Origin: Clostridia bacterium
GTDB taxonomy: Bacteria; Bacillota; Clostridia; Oscillospirales; Acutalibacteraceae
Length of the DNA stretch: 64,000 bases
Direction: 5' to 3'
Assembly: GCA_017613735.1 (NCBI GenBank)
Contig: JAGADF010000008.1
Location: forward strand, 124,001 to 188,000
How positions within the stretch are numbered: position 1 is the stretch's first letter; each line of letters opens with the position of its first letter. A model generated the notes under the pieces. It had not been told where the DNA came from and did no database searches. It was given only the letters and a program-made list of their open reading frames with translations. Shown in pieces: positions 34,005-43,182 of the stretch. Made by a program: the position numbers and the translations under genes.

Positions 34005-34682
34005 ATGCAAAAAGAAAAAAAGCTTCAGTTAAAGAATTTTGTAACCATGGCAATGCTTTGCGCGCTCGCCGTAGTTGCGGATATGTTTTTAAGAATCCCC
34101 GGCATAGGCGGATTTCTGACCTATGAGCCGAAGGACGTCATACTGACCGTATCCGCATTTATTTTCGGACCCATAGCGGGTATTATTATGTCGCTTGTCG
34201 TCTGCCTTATTGAAATGGTCACCGTAAGCTCGACCGGCATTATCGGTCTTCTTATGAATTTCATTTCTTCGGCAGTATTCATCGGAGTAGCGAGCTTTAT
34301 TTATTCAAGAAAAAAGACGCTTTCGCGCGCAGTTATCGGTCTTGCTGCGGCTTCGCTTGCAATGACGGCGGTAATGCTTTTGTGGAATTACATTATAACG
34401 CCCGTCTATATGCATGTTGAACGCTCCGTAGTTCTCGGTATGATTTTACCGCTTCTGCTGCCGTTCAATCTGCTCAAAGCAGGTCTTAACTCGACGCTGA
34501 CAATGTTCCTTTACAAGGGAATTGTCACTGCGCTTAGAAAATCAAAGCTCATTCCCCAGAGCGAAAATTCAGACACGAAAAAGTCCGTTTCGACAACTGT
34601 TCTTATTGTTGTAACCTCGGCTTTTCTTGCGGTTACGCTGTTGCTTGTAATTCTTATTTTTGCAGGCAAAATTCAGTTATAA
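34005..34682 (+). CDS. ribU: Riboflavin ECF transporter S component RibU
   Basis: 225 aa with about six membrane helices. The N-terminal ALAVVADMFLRIPGIGG region and the helix-rich plan match RibU of the ECF-type vitamin importers. The assignment is strongly supported by the FMN riboswitch in its leader. It binds riboflavin and docks with the shared EcfT/EcfA energising module, which is not in the window. The ATG at 34005 has AAAAGGAG. The C-terminus has an extra final helix after a polar stretch. Confidence 0.95.
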   Translation: MQKEKKLQLKNFVTMAMLCALAVVADMFLRIPGIGGFLTYEPKDVILTVSAFIFGPIAGIIMSLVVCLIEMVTVSSTGIIGLLMNFISSAVFIGVASFIYSRKKTLSRAVIGLAAASLAMTAVMLLWNYIITPVYMHVERSVVLGMILPLLLPFNLLKAGLNSTLTMFLYKGIVTALRKSKLIPQSENSDTKKSVSTTVLIVVTSAFLAVTLLLVILIFAGKIQL

Positions 34683-34706
34683 AAGCGGTGTCTTTCTTCT
34701 TTTGTA

Positions 34707-34735
34707 TTGACAAAAGCTGCTTTTGGTAGTATCAT
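34707..34735 (+). promoter_or_regulatory. Sigma-A promoter of the SAM riboswitch-metK transcript
   Basis: TTGACA (34707-34712), a 17-bp spacer and TATCAT (34730-34735), about 28 bp before the SAM aptamer. Confidence 0.8.
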
Positions 34736-34762
34736 TAGATTGACAAAAAATTAAATACCTTT

Positions 34763-34859
34763 CCTTATAAAGAGCGGCGGAGGGACAGGCCCTTTGAAAC
34801 CGCGGCAACCTGCAATACTGCAAGGTGCTAAATCCTGCGGCGCAAGCCGAGAGATAAGG
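34763..34859 (+). promoter_or_regulatory. SAM-I riboswitch (S box)
   Basis: P1 CCTTAT/ATAAGG closes an aptamer with the S-box blocks AGAGCGGCGGAGGGACAGGC, CCTTTGAAACCGCGGCAACC, AAGGTGCTAAATCCTGC and GCCGAGAGATAAGG. It senses S-adenosylmethionine and controls metK. AAGGTG at its 3' end can pair with CACCTT of the terminator, giving the antiterminator. Confidence 0.97.
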
Positions 34860-34866
34860 TGTTTTT

Positions 34867-34896
34867 TAAGCACCTTTTCGGGTGCTTAATTTTTTG
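34867..34896 (+). terminator. Riboswitch-controlled terminator before metK
   Basis: AAGCACC and GGGTGCTT form a stem around TTTTC, followed by AATTTTTT. It is the expression platform of the SAM-I riboswitch; high SAM should stop transcription here. Confidence 0.9.
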
Positions 34897-34924
34897 CGAA
34901 ATTCTTAAAAACGAGGTATAAAAA

Positions 34925-36115
34925 ATGGCAAAACATCTTTTCACATCCGAATCCGTAACGGAAGGTCATCCCGATAAAATCTGCGATATGATTTCGGATT
35001 CCGTCCTTGACGCGATTTTAAGCCAGGACAAATTCGGCAGAGTAGCGTGCGAAACCGCCTGCACAACCGGTCAGGTTCTCGTTATGGGCGAAATTTCCAC
35101 GACAGCCGACATTGATATTGAGTCAATAGCAAGGAAAACTATTTGTGAAATAGGCTACGACGACGAAAGCAAATTCTTCGACGGAAACACCTGTAAAATA
35201 ATTACATTAATCGACAGTCAGTCGCCCGATATCGCGCTCGGCGTAGATAAAAGCCTTGAGGTTAAAGAGGGCGAGGACGAAGCCTATAACCTTAACGGCG
35301 CAGGCGACCAGGGTATGATGTTCGGCTTCGCGTGCAACGAAACCGAAGAGCTTATGCCGCTTCCGATTTCTCTTGCTCACAAGCTTGTTTTAAGGCTTAC
35401 CGAGGTCAGAAAGAACGGCACTCTCCCCTATCTTCGTCCCGACGGAAAAAGTCAGGTTACGGTTGAATATGACGACGACAACAATCCGGTAAGAATTGAT
35501 ACTATCGTCATTTCTTCCCAGCACAGCGCGGACGTTTCACTCGATAGAATCAGAAAAGACATCGTCGAAAACGTTATCAAGCCTATTATTCCCGCCAATC
35601 TTTTGGACGACGACACGGTAATTTATGTAAATCCCACGGGAAGATTCGTCGTAGGCGGTCCCGCAGGCGACAGCGGACTTACGGGCAGAAAGATTATCGT
35701 CGATACTTACGGCGGCTACTCGCGCCACGGCGGCGGCGCATTCTCGGGCAAAGACCCGACAAAGGTTGACCGCTCGGCGGCTTACGCGGCGAGATACGTC
35801 GCCAAAAACATTGTAGCGGCGGGCCTTGCCGACAAATGCGAAATACAGCTTGCCTACGCAATAGGCGTTGCAAGACCGGTTTCGGTAATGGTCGACACCT
35901 TTGGCACGGGCGTTCTTTCGGACGATACGCTTTCCTCAATCGTAACCGAGGTATTCGACCTTCGTCCCGCGGCGATTATAGACAAGCTTGATTTGAGAAG
36001 ACCTATTTACAAAAAGACCGCCGCATACGGTCATATGGGCAGAAACGACGCCGATTTCACCTGGGAGAAAACCGATAAGGTTGACGAACTGAAAAAGGCG
36101 GCAGGAATAATCTGA
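34925..36115 (+). CDS. metK: S-adenosylmethionine synthetase
   Basis: 396 aa, the family length. Signatures GHPDKICD (ATP/Mg), [10 protein letters not shown] and [16 protein letters not shown] are intact. It makes SAM from methionine and ATP. Its leader carries a SAM-I riboswitch, so the product represses its own synthesis. The ATG at 34925 has ACGAGGT. A small membrane protein gene follows after 51 bp. Confidence 0.98.
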   Translation: MAKHLFTSESVTEGHPDKICDMISDSVLDAILSQDKFGRVACETACTTGQVLVMGEISTTADIDIESIARKTICEIGYDDESKFFDGNTCKIITLIDSQSPDIALGVDKSLEVKEGEDEAYNLNGAGDQGMMFGFACNETEELMPLPISLAHKLVLRLTEVRKNGTLPYLRPDGKSQVTVEYDDDNNPVRIDTIVISSQHSADVSLDRIRKDIVENVIKPIIPANLLDDDTVIYVNPTGRFVVGGPAGDSGLTGRKIIVDTYGGYSRHGGGAFSGKDPTKVDRSAAYAARYVAKNIVAAGLADKCEIQLAYAIGVARPVSVMVDTFGTGVLSDDTLSSIVTEVFDLRPAAIIDKLDLRRPIYKKTAAYGHMGRNDADFTWEKTDKVDELKKAAGII

Positions 36116-36166
36116 AACATTCCGTCAATACTATCCTTGTGAACGCAAACACAAGGAGTGAATTTG

Positions 36167-36379
36167 ATGCTTGACAGAATTTCTCTGATACTTGTTATTA
36201 TCGGCGCGCTCAACTGGGGCTCAATAGGGCTTTTCAGGTTTGACATAGTCGGTTGGCTCTTCGGCGGCCAGGGAGCGATAATAAGCAGGATTATTTACAC
36301 ATTAGTCGCTCTCGCAGGTATCTGGTGCATTTCACTGCTGTTCAGGGAGAACGAGGTTCTCGCCTCGGACGAACAGTAA
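36167..36379 (+). CDS. DUF378 family small membrane protein (YuzA-like)
   Basis: 70 aa from the ATG at 36167 (AAGGAG 8 nt upstream; an open GTG lies three codons earlier, on the ribosome site). Two helices (about 4-25 and 38-58) and the family motif GALNWGSIGLF identify DUF378. The function is unknown. It may be cotranscribed with metK but has a separate ribosome site. A terminator follows the stop codon. Confidence 0.85.
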   Translation: MLDRISLILVIIGALNWGSIGLFRFDIVGWLFGGQGAIISRIIYTLVALAGIWCISLLFRENEVLASDEQ

Positions 36380-36381
36380 AA

Positions 36382-36417
36382 AAACGGGTAACGAAATATC
36401 GTTACCCGTTTTTTATT
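36382..36417. terminator. Convergent terminator, metK unit / alaS operon
   Basis: ACGGGTAACG and CGTTACCCGT form a strong stem, with T6 on the plus strand and A7 (T on the minus strand) on the other side. It ends both the metK side and the long minus-strand alaS-rnmV operon. Confidence 0.9.
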
Positions 36418-36995
36418 TCATCAATTACCTGCCTGTATTCGTCATAGGTCATAAACGTATTTATAAGCTTTAAAAGCGAATTCGTCGACAGCCTTTCGGG
36501 AAGGTCGAGTTTTTTAAGAAACAGAGCTTTTTTTGACTTACTGTTTTTATTGCCCGTAATTCCGTCTTCGTATAAATCGATTTTCGTTACCGGCTTTCTG
36601 TCGGTTTTTTCGGTCTTTTCGCAGGTGACTCCTGCGCGGTCAAGCGACTGCATAATAATTTCGGCAGTCATACCCTCGACGCCTAATTTGTTTTCCTTTG
36701 AAGGCTTGTCCTTGCGTTTTTCCTTGCCTAAAACGTCTGGAATATAGGCGTGAATTATCTTCTCGGGAGGGACAATCGAGCCTAAAAACGAGCGGATTTT
36801 AAAGCCCGCGGTATCGCTGTCGGTAAGAACGACAATTCCTCTTGTATCGGCTAAACGGCGTATGAGCGCCTGCTTTTCCTTGTTTTTGAAAATTGCAAAG
36901 CCGTCGGTCTCGATTATTAGCGTATCAAGTATGTTTTCGACCTTTTTTCTGTCATACCTGCCCTCGACGATGACCGCCTGTCTGATTTTAATCAT
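36402..36995 (-). CDS. rnmV: Ribonuclease M5
   Basis: 197 aa. The N-terminal TOPRIM domain has VEGRYD (residues 10-15) and LTDSDTAGFKIR (acidic Mg site); the C-terminal half is the RnmV-specific DUF4093 region. RNase M5 matures the 5S rRNA precursor with L18. The ATG at 36995 has AGGTAG. It is the last gene of the alaS-HIT-comEC-holA-rnmV cluster and begins 4 bp after holA ends. Confidence 0.92.
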   Translation of the reverse strand: MIKIRQAVIVEGRYDRKKVENILDTLIIETDGFAIFKNKEKQALIRRLADTRGIVVLTDSDTAGFKIRSFLGSIVPPEKIIHAYIPDVLGKEKRKDKPSKENKLGVEGMTAEIIMQSLDRAGVTCEKTEKTDRKPVTKIDLYEDGITGNKNSKSKKALFLKKLDLPERLSTNSLLKLINTFMTYDEYRQVIDEIKNG

Positions 36996-36999
36996 AATT

Positions 37000-38031
37000 C
37001 TACCTGTTAGATATTACCGCAAGCGAAACGAGAAGCTGTTCAAGAGCAAGCCTGTTATCGCCCGCAGTGGATTTTATTACCGCGTCCGCCCTGTCGAGCT
37101 CCATAAGGCAATCCCTTAACTGCTCGACCGAAATGTTTGACGCGTACGACGCGCCGTTTTTAAGCCTGAAGGATGTATTTCCGTAACTGAAATCTGGCGC
37201 GAGAGCCTCGCTGCCCTCACCCGATGAAAGCGAAACCTTTGCGCGGTACATATCAACGTAAGCGGTAATGATTTCATTGAGTATAACGGTAGGCTCCATC
37301 TTCTGTTCAAAGAAAACGTTGAGTATTTCAAACGCGCGGTTGAGATTATTCGAAGAAACGGCCTTAGTCAGTTCAAACGCCTTTACGGTAACGGTTCTTG
37401 TCGAAACGGTATTAATCGCGTTTCTGTCGATAACGCCGTTTTCGCAGTAGGCGCAAAGCTTATTCGTTTCGTTCTCAAGCACGTTAAGGTCGTCGCCTAC
37501 GGTGTCTATAAGATAGTACGCGTCGCTTTGGGAAATCTGTCTGTCCTGCTTTCCCGCGATACCGATAACAAATTTTGAAAGGTAGTTTTTGTCCTTTTTC
37601 TCAAACTCAACGGCGTGACCGTGTTTTTCAAAAAGGGAAACTATCTTTTTCCATTTATTGTCCTTTTTAGGATTGAACTTAATCGCGTCAAGCCAGAAAA
37701 GAATAACCGTGCTTTCGGGAACGTCCTCCATAAACGCGGAAAACTGCTCGTTTTCTTCAGAAGAAAGCTTTGACAAATCAAAATCCCTTACAAGAACGAC
37801 AACTCTGTCGCTCATCATAGGCAGCATCTGCGCCGCGTCGATAAAATCGTTCATTTCGGCGCTCTCGCCGTCGTATTTATGAAGATTAAAGCCCTCAAAA
37901 CCGGGATTTACGCACCTTTTGAGAACCCGATTGACATAGAGCTCCTTAAGATAATCCTCCTCGCCGTAGAACAGATATGCCCCGGACAAAGTATTCTCTT
38001 TAATTTGCTGTTTCAAGCCTTGCTCGTCCAT
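37000..38031 (-). CDS. holA: DNA polymerase III subunit delta (clamp-loader wrench)
   Basis: 343 aa. The N-terminal AYLFYGEEDYLKE and the middle DLNVLENETNKLCAYC block are typical of HolA (YqeN). It opens the sliding clamp within the clamp loader. The ATG at 38031 has GGAGG 9 nt upstream and lies inside comEC, a 32-nt overlap. comEC-holA is a conserved pair in Firmicutes (comEC-yqeN). Confidence 0.93.
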   Translation of the reverse strand: MDEQGLKQQIKENTLSGAYLFYGEEDYLKELYVNRVLKRCVNPGFEGFNLHKYDGESAEMNDFIDAAQMLPMMSDRVVVLVRDFDLSKLSSEENEQFSAFMEDVPESTVILFWLDAIKFNPKKDNKWKKIVSLFEKHGHAVEFEKKDKNYLSKFVIGIAGKQDRQISQSDAYYLIDTVGDDLNVLENETNKLCAYCENGVIDRNAINTVSTRTVTVKAFELTKAVSSNNLNRAFEILNVFFEQKMEPTVILNEIITAYVDMYRAKVSLSSGEGSEALAPDFSYGNTSFRLKNGASYASNISVEQLRDCLMELDRADAVIKSTAGDNRLALEQLLVSLAVISNR

Positions 38032-40132
38032 TCTGTTCCGCCTCCAGATACATTATTTCGTCGCCCGCGTATATCAAATCACTGCTGTCGCCCTTTTTAT
38101 CGGTTACGACGATAACGGAAGAAAAACCGTCCTTTTTATAATTAACCGGTTCGCTTCCCCTGACAAAAAGATAATCAGCCGAAGAATACTCTTCGGGCAA
38201 AAGAGCAGCGTTATAATCGGGATTAAAAAGTATAAGCGCCGTAACGCCTTTGCAACTGATGTAAGCAAAGTCTACGCGGCATTCAACGCTTACGCCGTCA
38301 TCGAGCTTTACAAGACCGTATTCGCATTCCTTAATCATATCAATATCAAAGCCGTTTCGCAGTTCGTCAAAAAACGAATAGACGAACCTGTCGTTTGTCG
38401 GCGCGAAAAGAAAATCAAGCTTTGCGACGCCCTCTTTTTTCATTATATCACAAACCGATGAATATGCAAAGAAATTTCCGCCGCAGCCTATCAGGGAAGC
38501 GCTATTGCCGTAAACAAGAGCGACGCTCATACCGTCGCCCACGGCGGGAATATAAATCCTGACGCGTTTTCTTTCGGTCAAGACTCCGAAAACGGAAATA
38601 AAAACAAACGATACGGCAATTGCGGTTGAAACGATTTTTATTAAACGTTCCTTGTTTCTTTTCTTCAAAAAGTAAACCGAGAACACAAAAAAGGGCGTAA
38701 GTAACGCGAAAATCTTTAAAGGCAGAAAATCCGTTGAAAGCGTTATATACGGCAGTTTCGAAAGAAATGCCGCAAAGTCGGAAATAACCTTTGCAAGAAA
38801 TGACGAAGCAAAGAAAAGCGGGTATGCCGCAAAGGCAAGCTTTAAAGCGAAAAGCAGTACCGCAAATCCCGAAAGAAGCATTGCAAACGAGGTTATTTCA
38901 ATAAGCACAAGATTTGCAATAGGCGTTACAAGCGAAAAGCGGTCGAAGAAAAGAACTGTCAGCGGCAGAGTGAAAACCGTTACCGAAAGACTTACCGCAA
39001 AGCTCTGAAGAGAAAATGTTTTTATAAATTCAAGTAACCTGTTCTTAAGCTCTTTTTTATTCATTACCGCGTAAATCCTGCCCGAAACAAGAATAATGCC
39101 GAGCGCGGCGAAGACAGAAAGCCACAGACTTTTTGAAAGGGCGGAAAACGGATTGAACACAACGAGAAGCGTTACCGCAAAGCCGATGGAATTAATGCTG
39201 TCGGCTTCTCTGTCGGACAACCGCCCCGCAAAGACGAAGAACATTAAAACGCCCGCTCTTACTACCGGCGGATTAAAACCCGTAAGCGCCATAAAGAACA
39301 GTATAAAAAGAATCGGCAAAGAATTGCAAAGCTTTCTTTTAAGCTTTAACGCCCTTAAAAACGAATACACAAAACCCGTCCATACGGTTATATGCAAGCC
39401 CGAAACGGCTAAAAGATGGTACGAGCCAATAAGCGAAAAGGCGTTGAGCGTTTTTTCGCTGACTCTTCCCTTTTCGCCGAGAAGAAAGCCCGTAAGCAGT
39501 CCGCCGTATTCGTTGGGAACGCACAGCGAAACCGTATCAATGACAAACTGCTTCGCCTTAAGAACATAATACATAGGATGAAAGCCGATTTTTCCCGTTA
39601 TTATGAGGTTTTCGGTTTTATCTGTATACCCTCCGAGGAAGAGTCCCTTTGAACAGTAGTAGGTTTCTGTTTCGCTTGAAAAAGCGCCGAGCTTGTAAGT
39701 ATGAAAATCGCCCTCAAGTCTGTCAAACGGCTCGGCGTTAAGATACTCCTTAAAAGAAAGACGCATTTTCTGAACATTCGGCTTGCCGTCAATCTCTTCG
39801 GTCTTAACGGTGTAGTAAACCCTGCCGTTATCGGCGACGGGAAGACTTATAATCTGACATATTAAATGATGAGTTTTCCCCCTGTCGTCAAGAGCGCACG
39901 TCTTTTTCTCAACGGAAAAGCCGTAAAAAGCAAAAACAACGCAGCAGACGCAAACCGTCGCCGCTATAACGGGAAGAGCCGCGTGTGACCTCGTCTTTTT
40001 AATAATAAGCGAAATAAATAAAACGACAAAGGCGGTTATGAAAACTGCCTTTGCCGTAAATGTATTAACTGAAGTCAGAGCGCACATTGTCAAAAGCGCA
40101 GCGGCGCCGATACAAGCAAATGTACGCTTCAT
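38000..40132 (-). CDS. comEC: ComEC/Rec2 competence-type membrane channel protein with degenerate MBL domain
   Basis: 710 aa. A small N-terminal OB-like domain (about 80-165) precedes the multi-helix Competence domain with GLLTGFLLGEKG and YHLLAVSGLHIT, the ComEC signature (about 200-250). ComEC forms the inner-membrane channel for transforming DNA. The C-terminal region (from about 545) aligns with the metallo-beta-lactamase domain but lacks its metal ligands: the VGQGD-like motif is VGDGM and no HxHxDH is present. It starts 1 nt after the HIT gene stop. No other competence gene is in the window. Confidence 0.9.
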   Translation of the reverse strand: MKRTFACIGAAALLTMCALTSVNTFTAKAVFITAFVVLFISLIIKKTRSHAALPVIAATVCVCCVVFAFYGFSVEKKTCALDDRGKTHHLICQIISLPVADNGRVYYTVKTEEIDGKPNVQKMRLSFKEYLNAEPFDRLEGDFHTYKLGAFSSETETYYCSKGLFLGGYTDKTENLIITGKIGFHPMYYVLKAKQFVIDTVSLCVPNEYGGLLTGFLLGEKGRVSEKTLNAFSLIGSYHLLAVSGLHITVWTGFVYSFLRALKLKRKLCNSLPILFILFFMALTGFNPPVVRAGVLMFFVFAGRLSDREADSINSIGFAVTLLVVFNPFSALSKSLWLSVFAALGIILVSGRIYAVMNKKELKNRLLEFIKTFSLQSFAVSLSVTVFTLPLTVLFFDRFSLVTPIANLVLIEITSFAMLLSGFAVLLFALKLAFAAYPLFFASSFLAKVISDFAAFLSKLPYITLSTDFLPLKIFALLTPFFVFSVYFLKKRNKERLIKIVSTAIAVSFVFISVFGVLTERKRVRIYIPAVGDGMSVALVYGNSASLIGCGGNFFAYSSVCDIMKKEGVAKLDFLFAPTNDRFVYSFFDELRNGFDIDMIKECEYGLVKLDDGVSVECRVDFAYISCKGVTALILFNPDYNAALLPEEYSSADYLFVRGSEPVNYKKDGFSSVIVVTDKKGDSSDLIYAGDEIMYLEAEQNGRARLETAN

Positions 40133-40133
40133 T

Positions 40134-40469
40134 TTAAACGAGTCTTTCGCCTAAATTTTCGCCGCTTAAAATATGGAAATGCAGGTGCATTACCGTCTGA
40201 CCCGCCTTTTCGCCGCAGTTGTTTATAATGCGGTAAAATTCAAGCCCCTCCTGCGCGGCAATCTTCGGGATTACCTCAAAGATATGAGCGACAAGAGAAG
40301 AATTCGTTTCGTCAATCCTGTTCGCGCAGCAGATATGCTCCTTCGGAATAACAAGAATATGTCTGTCGCTCTGGGGATTAATGTCGTTGAAGGCATAAAC
40401 CTTATCGTCCTCATAAACCTTTGACGAAGGGATTTCGCCGTTAACTATCTTACAAAAAATGCAGTCCAT
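40134..40469 (-). CDS. HIT family nucleotide-binding hydrolase (HinT-like)
   Basis: 111 aa. The zinc-type start CIFCKIVNGEIPS and the histidine triad HLHFH near residue 98 define the HINT branch of the HIT superfamily. These enzymes cleave AMP-linked phosphoramidates, including aminoacyl-adenylates, which is notable next to alaS. The ATG at 40469 has AAGGAGA. It begins 10 bp after alaS and ends 1 nt before comEC. Confidence 0.93.
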   Translation of the reverse strand: MDCIFCKIVNGEIPSSKVYEDDKVYAFNDINPQSDRHILVIPKEHICCANRIDETNSSLVAHIFEVIPKIAAQEGLEFYRIINNCGEKAGQTVMHLHFHILSGENLGERLV

Positions 40470-40479
40470 TTTAATCTCC

Positions 40480-43107
40480 TTATTTAATCATTGATTTGAC
40501 TATTTCTTCAGTCGCTTTAATGGCTTCGTCGACCTTTGAAATGTCCTTGCCGCCCGCCATCGCGAAATCGGGCTTGCCGCCGCCGTTACCGCCCGCAATC
40601 TGAGCGACCTGACGGACAACGTTACCCGCAAGAACGCCTGATGCAACAGCATTCTTTCCGCAGGCGCAGACGAAGGTGCAGGTGCCCTTTTCGTTATTTA
40701 CGGACGAAAGAACGACAACTCTGTTTTCGTTCTCGTCACGGATTGTTTCCGCAAGTGAACGGATGTCAACCGAAGAATCGACATTACCGTTGGCAATAAG
40801 CTCAATGCTGCCTATTTCAACCGAATCAAACTGCTTCGCCTTCTGGGAATTGATTTCGCAATTAAGGCGTTCGATTTCCCTGTCCTTTTCCTTTAATTCA
40901 GCCGCAAGAGCGGTTGTTTTAACGGCAAGGTCGGCGGTATTTGTAACCTTCAGGGAAGCGCAGGCTTCGTTAATAAGAGCGTTGTTCTTATTGATATAGT
41001 CCATTACGTTAAAGCCCGTAACGGCTGTTATTCTGCGTACTCCCGAAGCAACGGAGGACTCGGAAAGAATCTTGAACAGACCGATATTGCCCGTATTCTT
41101 AACGTGAGTGCCGCCGCAAAGCTCGGTCGAGAAATCGCCCGCTTTTACGACTCTGACTATATCGCCGTACTTTTCGCCGAAAAGTGCCATCGCACCGAGT
41201 TTCTTAGCCTCGTCAATGGGCATTTCCATCGTTTCGACGGGAACCGATTCAAGAATTATTCTGTTAACCTCGTTTTCAACCTCGGTAATTTCTTCAGCCG
41301 TAAGAGCCGAGAAATGAGTGAAGTCGAAACGCGTTTCAAGGTTATTTACAAGCTGTCCCGCCTGCTCAACATGAGAGCCGAGAACCTTTCTGAGAGCCGC
41401 CTGAAGAAGATGAGCCGCGGTATGGCTTCTCATTGTGGCGTTTCTCTTTTCCGCGTCAACCTCAGCAGTTACCTTATCACCCGTCTTAAGCGACTCGCCG
41501 TCGGTAAGAACGCCGTGATGAAGAATAACGCCCTCGTGAGTCTTGGTCGTATTTTCAACCTCGAAAGTGAAACCGTCGCCTCTGATAACGCCGGTGTCGC
41601 CCGCCTGTCCGCCGCTTTCGGCGTAGAAGGAGGTTTCGTCGAGGACAAGAGTAATGCTTTCGTCTGATGAAGCGAAATCCTTTCTCTCACCGTTAACAAT
41701 AATCGCCTTTACGGTTGCCTCGTTTTTAAGCTGTTCATAACCTACAAACACGGTTTTTTCAATATCGTTTACAGCGCTGCCCGTTGCTTTCCAGGCTTCG
41801 GCGCCTGCGCCCTTATGCGCGGCTCTCGCCCGAAGCTTCTGTTCATTGACAAGTTCTCTGAACCTTTCCTCGTCGACTGAAAGTCCCTTTTCTTCAAGCA
41901 GTTCCTTGGTTAAATCAATCGGGAAGCCGTATGTGTCCGAAAGCTTGAAAGCGTCCTCGCCCGAAAGGCGGTCGCCGTCAAGATTTTCAATCATCTGATT
42001 AAAAATAGCAAGTCCCGTGTCGATTGTCTTTGCGAAGGATTCTTCTTCAGCCTTGATTACGTTTATTATAAAATCGTGCTTTTCAACAAGATTCGGATAC
42101 GCGGACTTGTTTTCATTAATAACGGTTTCGGCAACGTCCGAAAGGAACGTGTCCTCAATGCCCAAAAGTCTTCCGTGTCTTGCGGCGCGTCTTAACAGAC
42201 GGCGGAGAACATAACCCCTGCCCTCGTTTGAAGGCATAACGCCGTCGCCAATCATCATTGTCGTACTTCTTATATGGTCGGTAATAACGCGAAGCGAAAC
42301 GTCTTTTTGCGCGTCCTTGTGATACTCGACGTTCGCAATTTTCATAATGTGCTTCATTATGTTCTGGACGGTATCGACCTCAAAGATATTATCGACATTC
42401 TGCATTACGCAGGCAAGTCTTTCAAGTCCCATACCCGTATCGATATTCTTGTTCTTTAACTCCGTGTAGTTACCCTCGCCGTCATTGTCGAACTGGCTGA
42501 AAACCAGGTTCCAGATTTCGATAACGCGGTCGCAGTCGCTCGCCTGTTCGAAATTTTCAAACGGGCCGTAAGCCTCGCCGCGGTCAAAGTGTATCTCCGA
42601 GCAAGGTCCGCACGGGCCTGAGCCGTGTTCCCAGAAATTGTCCTTCTTGCCAAGACGGATTATTCTTTCGTGAGGGATGCCGATATTTTTCTCCCAAATC
42701 TGTTCCGCCTCGTCGTCGCTCTCATAAATTGTTATCCAAAGACGGTCTGCGGGTATTTCAAGCTCCTTTGTCAGAAACTCCCAAGCCCAAGCTATCGCGT
42801 CGGGCTTGAAATAGTCGCCGAAGGAGAAATTGCCGAGCATTTCAAAGTATGTGCCGTGGCGCGCCGTCTTGCCGACAGACTCGATATCGGGCGTGCGGAT
42901 ACACTTCTGGCACGTTGTAACCCTTTTTCTCGGCGGAGTTATTTCACCCGTGAAGTATTTCTTCATAGGCGCCATACCCGAATTTATAAGCAAAAGGCTT
43001 TTGTCATTCTGCGGTATGAGCGAAAAGCTCGGCAGTCTGAGATGGCCTTTGCTTTCAAAAAACGATAAGTATTTTTCTCTTAACTCGTTAAGGGATGTCC
43101 ATTCCAT
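40480..43107 (-). CDS. alaS: Alanyl-tRNA synthetase
   Basis: 875 aa, full length. A class II core (1-240), tRNA-recognition domain, editing domain with HTAAHLLQAAL and CGGTHV zinc-site motifs (about 565-675), and a C-Ala domain (from about 750, ending GGNGGGKPDFAMAGGKD). It charges tRNA-Ala. The ATG at 43107 has AAAGGAAAC. It leads a five-gene operon. The 89-bp upstream gap is too short for a T-box; instead it holds a consensus promoter within a palindrome. Confidence 0.98.
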   Translation of the reverse strand: MEWTSLNELREKYLSFFESKGHLRLPSFSLIPQNDKSLLLINSGMAPMKKYFTGEITPPRKRVTTCQKCIRTPDIESVGKTARHGTYFEMLGNFSFGDYFKPDAIAWAWEFLTKELEIPADRLWITIYESDDEAEQIWEKNIGIPHERIIRLGKKDNFWEHGSGPCGPCSEIHFDRGEAYGPFENFEQASDCDRVIEIWNLVFSQFDNDGEGNYTELKNKNIDTGMGLERLACVMQNVDNIFEVDTVQNIMKHIMKIANVEYHKDAQKDVSLRVITDHIRSTTMMIGDGVMPSNEGRGYVLRRLLRRAARHGRLLGIEDTFLSDVAETVINENKSAYPNLVEKHDFIINVIKAEEESFAKTIDTGLAIFNQMIENLDGDRLSGEDAFKLSDTYGFPIDLTKELLEEKGLSVDEERFRELVNEQKLRARAAHKGAGAEAWKATGSAVNDIEKTVFVGYEQLKNEATVKAIIVNGERKDFASSDESITLVLDETSFYAESGGQAGDTGVIRGDGFTFEVENTTKTHEGVILHHGVLTDGESLKTGDKVTAEVDAEKRNATMRSHTAAHLLQAALRKVLGSHVEQAGQLVNNLETRFDFTHFSALTAEEITEVENEVNRIILESVPVETMEMPIDEAKKLGAMALFGEKYGDIVRVVKAGDFSTELCGGTHVKNTGNIGLFKILSESSVASGVRRITAVTGFNVMDYINKNNALINEACASLKVTNTADLAVKTTALAAELKEKDREIERLNCEINSQKAKQFDSVEIGSIELIANGNVDSSVDIRSLAETIRDENENRVVVLSSVNNEKGTCTFVCACGKNAVASGVLAGNVVRQVAQIAGGNGGGKPDFAMAGGKDISKVDEAIKATEEIVKSMIK

Positions 43108-43142
43108 AAATTAGGTTTCCTTTTCTAAAAATAATCTTATAA

Positions 43143-43171
43143 ATTATACGCTCAAAACCTTGATATGTCAA
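43143..43171 (-). promoter_or_regulatory. Consensus promoter of the alaS operon
   Basis: On the minus strand TTGACA (43166-43171), a 17-bp spacer and TATAAT (43143-43148). The spacer contains AAGGTTTTGAG, also found in the rpsL promoter. Confidence 0.85.
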
Positions 43172-43182
43172 GATTTTGAGCG
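43149..43182. repeat. 34-bp palindrome spanning the alaS promoter spacer and -35
   Basis: CGCTCAAAA..TTGA..TCAA..TTTTGAGCG, with 13 of 15 arm positions paired around TATG. It starts directly after the -10 on the minus strand and covers the -35. It may be an operator, or the weak terminator of the upstream Cys-rich protein gene. Confidence 0.6.
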
